From Calendula officinalis (lineage: Eukaryota > Streptophyta > Magnoliopsida > Asterales > Asteraceae), in the NCBI GenBank assembly GCA_963853835.1, contig OY970832.1, forward strand, positions 31,818,208-31,882,207: a stretch of DNA of 64,000 nucleotides, read 5' to 3'. Positions 56,787 through 64,000 of the stretch are shown piece by piece. Numbering within the stretch: position 1 is the stretch's first letter; each line of letters starts with the position of its first letter. The notes beneath the pieces are model-generated. The model ran no database searches. It was not told the origin of the DNA and worked only from the letters and a program-made list of their open reading frames with translations. A program made the position numbers and the translations under genes.

Positions 56787-57488
56787 ATAATCGTGAAAAA
56801 TTTAAATCCTCTAGTGATCAAAACAGCACATTAGTGACTGTTTAGGGTTAGAGGAATAAAATAAGTTAGATAATCAAAAATTTAAAAAAAAAACTCTGTT
56901 ATAACGTTTATAATCATAACGTTTTTTTATAAAAATAATAAAAAAAGTCTACCAGCTGATATAGAGGATGAGCTGGATTTTTTTTTTTTAGGTTGATGTG
57001 GTTTTAGTCCAGAGCTCCTGCACATGAAATAGACCACAAAATTCACACGCACAAAAAAAAAAACGGAATGCAGACTGGATTTTTAGTCCAGAGTCCAGAA
57101 CATACCTGATGCATAGGAATGAACCAGAATTTGTTATGCAGGTGGTAGACCCGAGACCATTTTGTATGTATAATATGAAGTTAACGATGCATGTCTTTAA
57201 TGTTTGAATCCGTTTCATATGAAACTTAAATTCCGATTCAACCACACCGTTTCAAGTATAAATCTATCTTCTATCTAAAAAGAAAGAATTGTCTATCTTC
57301 TATCTAAAAAGAAAGAATTGTGATGCTTGCTTTAATACTTTAATTATAAGCCGTTTCAAGTATAAATGAACGGATAAAAGAAAGAATTGTGATGGTTGCT
57401 TTAATTCTTCAAAAGAAAGAATTGTGATGGTTTTTTAACGTTTTTAATAATTTTGAAAATGTACGTTTCAAATTTTGATGTTCATTTG
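56787..57488. other. Unassigned DNA between the Copia element and the duplication
   Basis: A/T-rich. The phrase agcacattagtgact is shared with 49516-49530 on the other side of the Copia element. Short tandem aaagaaagaattgtgatg units lie at 57280-57430. No gene seen. Confidence 0.5.
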
Positions 57489-58594
57489 GTTTTAGCTATT
57501 CTGTCTTGTGAGCCTGTTTTGAGCCCTTTCTGTCCGGATTCAGCTTCCGAGGTCTTCTGTCGAATTGTATTACTCTGAGTCATTTAGCTGCCGTAAAAAT
57601 TTGAATAAAGTCTAGTGAGCGGTTTGAGAGTTATAGCCGTTCCCGCGAAAGTGCTGAGTTCTGTTACTTTCTGCCGAAACAACCTTTGAGCCTAATCCTA
57701 ACCCGAGCTTCTTTGTGGTTTGTAGGACCTTCTAGGACCTGATTAGAGATGCTTTTCCGTGCTAAGGATATTCAGGAGCTTACGTTTATTCGAGGTGTGT
57801 AATCTCACTATAAACTTGTACTTACTTTCGATTCATGATTATGTGCTATATGTTATGAATTGTCTTGTTGATTAAGCTTGCGTATTGATTGTGCGATTTA
57901 TCCGAGTTACATGTGATTTGAGTTATTTGTGATCTGAGTTATCTGTTTACCGAGTTATCCGAGTTCTGAGTTCTTGAGTTAAAACATTAAACATAATATA
58001 TTTGACTTGACACCGAAGAGCACTGGTGTCAAATGTTTGTCTTGGCACCGAAGAGTACTGGTGCCAGACGTTTTGACTCAACACCGAAGAGTACAGGTGT
58101 TGAGCCTTGAGATGGTGTGAGGCGGGTCGAGGTTGATCTCTCGGCCCGAGTCACACTAGCGCGCTATATAAATTAAAATTCGAGTAATAAAATCTGAGAA
58201 ATAAACTTGAGTAATTGAGAATTGAGTAGAGTCTTTAGGGATCACTTATGTGACTTGAGTTGTTTGTACTTACATGTTTATTTTGATATTATTCACTCAG
58301 CGGTGGCTGACCCCAAACACTCCCCCCCATTTTGCAGGTACTACAATGGCAAAGAGAAGGTCAGTGGTTGATGAGCTGCGTTTCTATTTTTTTATGGATT
58401 TGGATTAAAATATTTATTTCGAGTCAAACATGTTTTGTTTTAAAACCTTTAATTATTCCTCATTTAAACCATGGGACGGTTTTATATTTTTATTTATGAA
58501 TTGAGATCTTTGAGTTACTTGTACTGTTGTGGAAAAATGGTTTATTTTATCTATTAAAAATTTTTAAATTTCCCCTGAGTTCTGGGATGTTACA
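57489..58594 (+). repeat. Gypsy LTR, 3' part (copy B)
   Basis: Matches 20493-21599, with the intact TTACA end. Carries the three-hairpin array at 58007-58104 with loops gaagagcact, gaagagtact and gaagagtaca. Confidence 0.8.
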
Positions 58595-58597
58595 AGT

Positions 58598-58663
58598 TGG
58601 TATCAGAGCCACACCCGGGCCGATGTGCACAACGAGGGCGTTGTGTCCCAAGGGGGGGAGAAT
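58598..58663 (+). promoter_or_regulatory. PBS and PPT of the TRIM (copy B)
   Basis: TGGTATCAGAGCC at 58598-58610, then a ~40-bp interior, then agggggggagaat before the LTR. This is the whole interior expected of a TRIM. Confidence 0.8.
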
Positions 58664-58835
58664 TGTAAGATTCGTCCCACGTTGGTTGGAGAGAGGAACA
58701 AAACACTCCTTATAAGGGTGTGGATACCTCTCTTAGCATGAGGTCTTTTGGGTGGAGGGGTCCACACCAAGAATAAAACCGTGCGCCGGTGGGCAAAGCG
58801 GACAATATCGTGCTACGGGATTCTGGGATGTTACA
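58664..58835 (+). repeat. Full-length TRIM LTR (copy B)
   Basis: 172 bp, TGTAAGATTC...GGATGTTACA, followed by a perfect attac (58836-58840) that matches the TSD at 14823-14827. Confidence 0.88.
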
Positions 58836-59246
58836 ATTACCCCATTAAATTCGGTGGTGAACATAAGAGAGTATATGAGACTGCCATGATCAATGGTTAT
58901 CTTCTTCAAAAGGTGATTTTTCTCAAGTTTAAAAGACCATACATTTTGCGAACCGCCGGGTTGGGTGGTTCCCCATGTTCCAACCCTCGTTATTTCTTCC
59001 AAGGGTTTCACTTATATGCCAATGATATCAATATAATAACCGGCAAGGCCATAAAATCCAGCAAATGAACCGTCAGCCCATGATACTGAGAATGGCGTCC
59101 CTTTTACTTGACCAAAAGGTCCATGGGTTCCTATGTTCGTCACAAATGATATTGATGATATTATTGTGTAACTAGCGTAACTTCCTTCTGATAATACCGC
59201 AACAGTTCCATTATTTGAAGTTATATCCTCATCCCCGCGAATGTTT
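58836..59246 (-). pseudogene. Jacalin-lectin exon, 5' piece (copy B)
   Basis: Counterpart of 21725-22133: RVGTWGTTQPGGSQNVWSFK, DHGSLIYSLM and upstream domain half. A one-base deletion in the cccc run near 59231 (compare 22120) shifts the frame. Truncated at both ends. Confidence 0.8.
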
Positions 59247-59636
59247 TTTAAAAGTTATTGATTTATTACATGTTTAATAATGAAGTTACGCGGTTCAGTG
59301 TTAATGAACGTGAGCGAGTCCCGACTTAGTTGTATTTTATATTAATCGTCTGGTTGAGCCTAGTCAGTTAAAATAATTAATTAGACATTATTTATTACTT
59401 AGCGTTTTTTATTGAATTAGACGGCGATAATGTGGTTATGAGTTTATTAAAGTCGCGAGCGTATACGTTTTTGGTTTTAACCCGGTTCATGGAGAAGGGT
59501 CGAGCTAACCATTTAAATCGTAGTAGTTTGTAGTTATACATGCTTTATGTTTTGATTTGTCATTTATTATAATATTTGAGTGGGGCGACATTTGATTGAT
59601 AAGTTAGTTAGACGGTCACACTCATTTCGTCTTAAA

Positions 59637-61107
59637 TCTCTATAAAATAAGCTTTTTTTGAATTTATGACACATGGATAAAGCCAATTGACATATCGTGC
59701 CACCTCATGAATGCCACATGGCATCTTCGTATGCTAGGGTCTTTGAAGAAGCAAAACGTCTCTCTCTATAAATTTATATTTTATATTCAGTTGATTTAAA
59801 TAAATAAATTCTAATAATGTTAATGTTTTTACAGGTTGAATTTATGGCAAAGTTTGACAAAGATGGTGTGAATCATATCCAAAAGATGGGACTAAACTTC
59901 ATGATGCAATAACAGTATTCACAAGGCTGATGCAAGGCTATGAGGCTATGGATCCTGATTTACAATCAACTTCTGTCTTAGTTGCGTTTAAATAAGTAGT
60001 GTTTACTGTTTCCGAATCAAATTATCACAACATATTTTTTAGTATATTTTATAAACATATTTTGTACAATTTTTTTAATAAGTAAGGGCAACTTTGCCCA
60101 GGTGCTTACACAACTCACTTCATACCTTCCATTTTCTATTTCTACTTCTATAAATCTTTTTGCTTATGCCACTTAATGATTTTCGGGCAACATCCGAGTC
60201 ACAAATGATTTTCAGGTCGTCCGGGTTACCAGGTTTAACAAAAACCTACCGGGTCGCAACAGTTAAGAAGTGAGCCAAAATTCTGGATACTTGTGGCTCG
60301 CTTTTTTCACGGGTCACGGTTTAACGGTTGAACTGACCGGGTCAACCCCGGTTTTTAAACCCTGCTATTACTCACTCGGTTTTTTTTGTGGGTAAGTTGA
60401 CCTTTTGAGGTCAAATGTACTTATTGAATGTTTTTTATTGTTCGCATGTTTTACATACCATGTTACCCCTTCTGCCTCTTAATAATTTCAAGAATGCAAC
60501 ATTATTAAAATTTTCTACTTGACTTTTTTTTATTTTTAAAAAAATTGCAGTTTGGGTCTTCTAGAGCAGTGAATTGGAGATATATAAGTGATTGTGTCCT
60601 CTAAAGATCCGAATGCTTGTGGGCTCTTGGAAAGTGCTCTTGGAATGGCTTTATATGCTCGTGAAAGTGCTCTTGGAATGGCTTGTGGGCTGACACTTGC
60701 TGGTTTGTACACTTGTGTAAACATAATCATGTCCATAAAGCATCTTACCTGAATTCCATATTATTATTATTTTTTCGATTATAAATTTTGATTTGTGTAC
60801 TTTTAGTGGCATCAGTTCACTTAAAAAGCTTGATTGTCGGGTTTAGCAGAGAGTGATTTTTTTGAAAAAGGTGTAAGACAACATATGTTAGGCTGTTTAT
60901 TATGAAGATCAAGTAGTATAAGCTAAAGATCAAGTAAGATTTTTTGTTTTTTCTTTTGAGAAAGCAACAAAAAGTCTGCTTCAATAGTCGTTCAATAATC
61001 ATAGGGGTTTTTGTATGCATTTGCATTTAACTTAAGTTTTGTGAATTCATAAAATATTATGAAAGTTTCTATGAACCACCCGTGATTTATCACGCGTTAT
61101 AGGCTAG
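59637..61107 (+). mobile_element. Non-autonomous Helitron, copy B
   Basis: TCTCTATAAAATAA start, the same CGTGAT-TT-ATCACG hairpin, CTAG at 61104-61107 followed by T. The exon-like insert is at 59835-59995. Duplicated with the locus, not an independent insertion. Confidence 0.82.
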
Positions 61108-62016
61108 TAATATAATTAAATGAGACGTTATTTGCTTGTGCAAACAAATTATGTGAGATATTGTGTGGCAAGTTAAACCAGTTCACCATTTTAATGAGTC
61201 TGGTTTATCTTGTGTCGGGCCAAAAGAGAGAGAGTTCAAGTTTGAATGAAGGGCTGGCCAAAGGCCAAGGCCCCGGGATTTTGAGTCATGGGTTTGACTA
61301 CTTAAATTGCATTATACCCTAATCATAAGTATCTTTTCTTCTATTTTTCTTCGGGTGTATCGCACTTCATCTCCATAGTAAATAGTTGATGTCGGTGGTG
61401 GTAGCAAACCTTTGATTAAACCGTGATTTTAGTAGTTGATATGTAAATTTAATGGTATAGTTGTGGTTTTATCGGGTCTTTTGTGGAGCCTCCGGGTGAT
61501 GAAATCATTTTCAAAGAAGTTTAAATTATAAATTAATTGTTTCCCGGGCCAAGCTCGATGAATCCGCGAACCGGGGCTGTCAGGTGTAAGTACTAACACT
61601 CGGGTAACGGTGTCGGGATTGCTTTATTAGTTGTAATTGACCTGTTTCAGGTCAGCATCCGAACCGAGATTCTTCTAGACTTTTGTAGTTCTCTATTTTA
61701 TCTTTCCGTTGATATACTATTGACCCGGCTCACTGTTTGTGAGATACGGACAATTTCGTGAGGGTCGGCAGTGTTGAATTTCAGCGCTGACATTTCGGGG
61801 CCCTTTGGGTCTGATTCGGGTCGTGAGTCCTTGTGATGAATTGTAGATATAGTTGTTATTTTGTTACACATTCTTTGATAAGACATGATTTTCATTGTAC
61901 TATCTAATCGAGCCCAACCCCGACCCGATTACTCATGGTTAATTCGTCACTAAACCCGACCCAGTAATTTAATAACCGAGCTAAAACCCAAAAACGTACT
62001 CACTCGCGAAATAAAT

Positions 62017-62826
62017 AAACAAGTCGAACATTAAGGAATATAATTAACATTCAAAGAATTTATTCTTGAAATAAAAAGGTAAATAATAAAATAATAATTT
62101 AAAATCCCGGGGCGTTCTACTAAACTAAAGACCGCCTTAAATGTACCATACTTTGTAAAACAATCAATAAGGTGTTGCTAAGAGACTTTAGAGAATATTG
62201 AGTTTTACTTCATTTATTAATAATTTCATGCATTGCATAAAGATACAAGTGTTATTCTTGACACATACCTTCTGAAAGAAAACGAACATTTATTTCAAAA
62301 CACACATAAAGACTTAACAAGGTACTCGAAATTATTAAAGAAAGTCTCGGTAAAATACTCGAGATTATTGAAGAAAACTCCTCATCAGGAAATCTCTTAA
62401 AGACAAACGTTTCTTCCCAATTAAACAAGTCGAACATTAACGAATATTATTAACATTCAAATAAATTATTCTTGAAATAAAAAGGTAAATAATAAAATAA
62501 TAATTTAAAATCCCGGGGCGTTCTACTAAACTAAAGACCGCTTTCAATGTACCATACTTTGTAAAACAATCAATAAGGTGTTGCTAAGAGACTTTGGAGC
62601 ATATTGAGTTTTACTTCATTTATTAATAATTTCTTGCATTGCGTAAAGATACAAGTGTTATTCTTGACACATACCTTCTGAAAATAAACAAACATTTATT
62701 TCAAAACACACATAAAGACTCAACAAGGTACTCGAAATTATAAAAGAAAGTCTCGGTAAAATACTCGAGATTATTGAAGAAGACTCCTCATCAGAATTCT
62801 CTTAAGCACAAACGTTTCTTCCCAAT
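62017..62826. repeat. Tandem ~405-bp duplication, copy B
   Basis: Units at 62017-62422 and 62423-62826, as at 24925-25735. Confidence 0.8.
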
Positions 62827-63052
62827 CAATACTATCGATATAATAACCAGCAAGGCCATAAAATCCAGCAAATGAACTGTTCGACCATGGTACTGAGAAA
62901 GGAGTCCCTCTTGCTCGACCAAAAGGTCCATGGGTTCCTTTGTTCGTCACAAATGATATTGATGATATTATTGTGTACCCAACATAAGTTCCCTCTGACA
63001 CCGCAACCGTCCCATTGATGGCAGTTATTTCCTCATCCTCCTCAAATGTTAC
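62827..63052 (-). pseudogene. Jacalin-lectin partial exon (copy B)
   Basis: Open through VTFEEDEEITAINGTVAV, TNKGTHGPFGRARGTPFSV, PWSNSSFAGFYGLAGYYID and SI, then fused to unrelated duplicated DNA. Unlike the A copy it has no internal stop in this half. About 37 bases present in copy A (25735-25760) are missing at its left edge. Confidence 0.8.
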
Positions 63053-63130
63053 CTGAGTTACAAGGAAAAATGTCAAGAACAAAATAGTAACCACATAATT
63101 CAATGATTATGTAACTTAAAAACTCTTTAC

Positions 63131-63591
63131 CTCATAAACTTTATCTCCACCGTTCCACCCACCAAACTTCCCATCAGTGGATATTACCCCATTATATTCA
63201 GTGGTGAACATAAGAGAGTATATGAGACTGCCATGATCCATGGTTATCTTCTTCAAATGATGATTTTTCTCAAGTTTAAAAGACCAGACGTTTTGCGGAC
63301 CTCCAGGTTGGGTGGTTCCCCATGTTCCAACCCTCGTTATTTTCTCATCAGCTTTCGTGTAGACGCCAATGCTATCGATATAATAACCAGCAAGGCCATA
63401 AATCCTGTAAATGAACCATCCGCCCATGCTACTGAGAAAGGTGTCCCTTTTACCTGACCAAAAGGTCCATGGGTTCTTTTGTTTGTCACAAATGATATTG
63501 ATGCTATTATTGTGTAACCAGCATAAGTTCCCTCGGATACCACAATTGTTCCATTGATGCCAGTTATTTCCTCATCCCCCTCGAATGTTAC
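63131..63591 (-). pseudogene. Jacalin-lectin exon (copy B) with one-base deletion
   Basis: 461 bp against 462 in copy A. The run ataaatcc (about 63399) has one A fewer than ataaaatc, shifting the frame between SFTGF and YGLAGYYIDSIG. Splice sites on both sides are intact. Confidence 0.8.
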
Positions 63592-64000
63592 CTGAGTTAC
63601 AATGGTAAATGTATAAATAAAAATATTAATAAAATAAAGTATATATACAGGGAGTATGCATAAATATATTATACATAAAATCATTTATGTGCAGGAACTT
63701 TCAGTCACGGGTACATAACCCTCACAGGTAAAATCTATAAATAAACAATAAATTGAATCTGCATTAAGACTACTCCCATTGGGACATTTGAGGGTTGGGT
63801 CACCATGATACAATAATGAAAAAAATTATTGGGGATCACCAAAAGAGGTGAGCTACGTTGGTGGAGGAGACCAAGGTCACTTGAGGGTCACTAATTATTT
63901 TATTCTTTCTTTTTGTTTTTAATGTGAGGTGAAATCTTGTGATTGGTTGTTTTGAATTTAGTAATTAATAAAAATTTAGGTTGGGTTTGGTTGTTAATGT
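63592..64000. other. Lectin intron (copy B) to window edge
   Basis: Matches 26532-26936. The locus continues past the window. Confidence 0.6.

Larger units (their letters stand above)
57489..64000 (+). repeat. Segmental duplication, copy B (of 20493-26936)
   Basis: Collinear with the left locus from agctattctgtcttgtg (20499 / 57494) to the window end: gypsy LTR part, PBS, TRIM LTR, lectin exon, Helitron, 405-bp tandem unit, lectin exons. The offset is about 37.0 kb. Scattered substitutions and small indels show it is older than the Copia insertions. Confidence 0.9.

Overview
This is a repeat-dense piece of a plant nuclear chromosome. The best guess is a member of the sunflower family (Asteraceae). 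That rests on jacalin-type lectin exons resembling Helianthus-type mannose-binding lectins, and on a Copia element whose third ORF resembles, from memory, ORFs common in Asteraceae retroelements. No RNA genes, bacterial features or CRISPR arrays were seen.

Layout. 1-4468: degenerate AT-rich DNA holding one isolated 100-bp MADS-box K-domain exon, a family of ~330-bp direct repeats and a MITE with a 10-bp target duplication. 4469-13032: a non-autonomous LTR retrotransposon with 3.2-kb LTRs and a 2.1-kb non-coding interior. 14771-22133: a jacalin-lectin exon split by a chimeric element, in which 172-bp TRIM-type LTRs flank a gypsy-like interior plus one ~3-kb gypsy LTR. 22134-25758: LTR-like DNA with a 1.48-kb Helitron. 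25759-46600: a multi-domain jacalin-related lectin gene on the minus strand, reading from a promoter near 46.6 kb leftward. One of its introns holds a complete 16.2-kb Copia/Sirevirus-like element (28301-44536; identical 305-bp LTRs; TSD ctatg). 47.1-47.8 kb: two MITE-like elements. 49565-56786: a second, non-autonomous Copia relative (297-bp LTRs; TSD ataat) that kept only the coiled-coil half of Gag. 57489-64000: a direct segmental duplicate of about 20493-26936, running off the window edge.

How the parts work together. The only host gene with a recognisable promoter, start codon and splice sites is the lectin gene. Its first jacalin domain is intact, but the frame is lost in the second domain, and every downstream copy carries a stop, frameshift or insertion. 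The large Copia element supplies Gag and Pol; the smaller one has the same kind of PBS, PPT and leader repeats and could be mobilised in trans.

The most interesting signal is structural. The non-coding region between the last ORF and the polypurine tract of both Copia elements is packed with two-stem hairpin modules. Their loop sequences are nearly constant, while the stems differ between copies by matched, complementary changes. A separate hairpin triplet with the same behaviour sits in the gypsy LTR. This pattern suggests selection on folded RNA (or DNA) and I do not recognise it as a described element.
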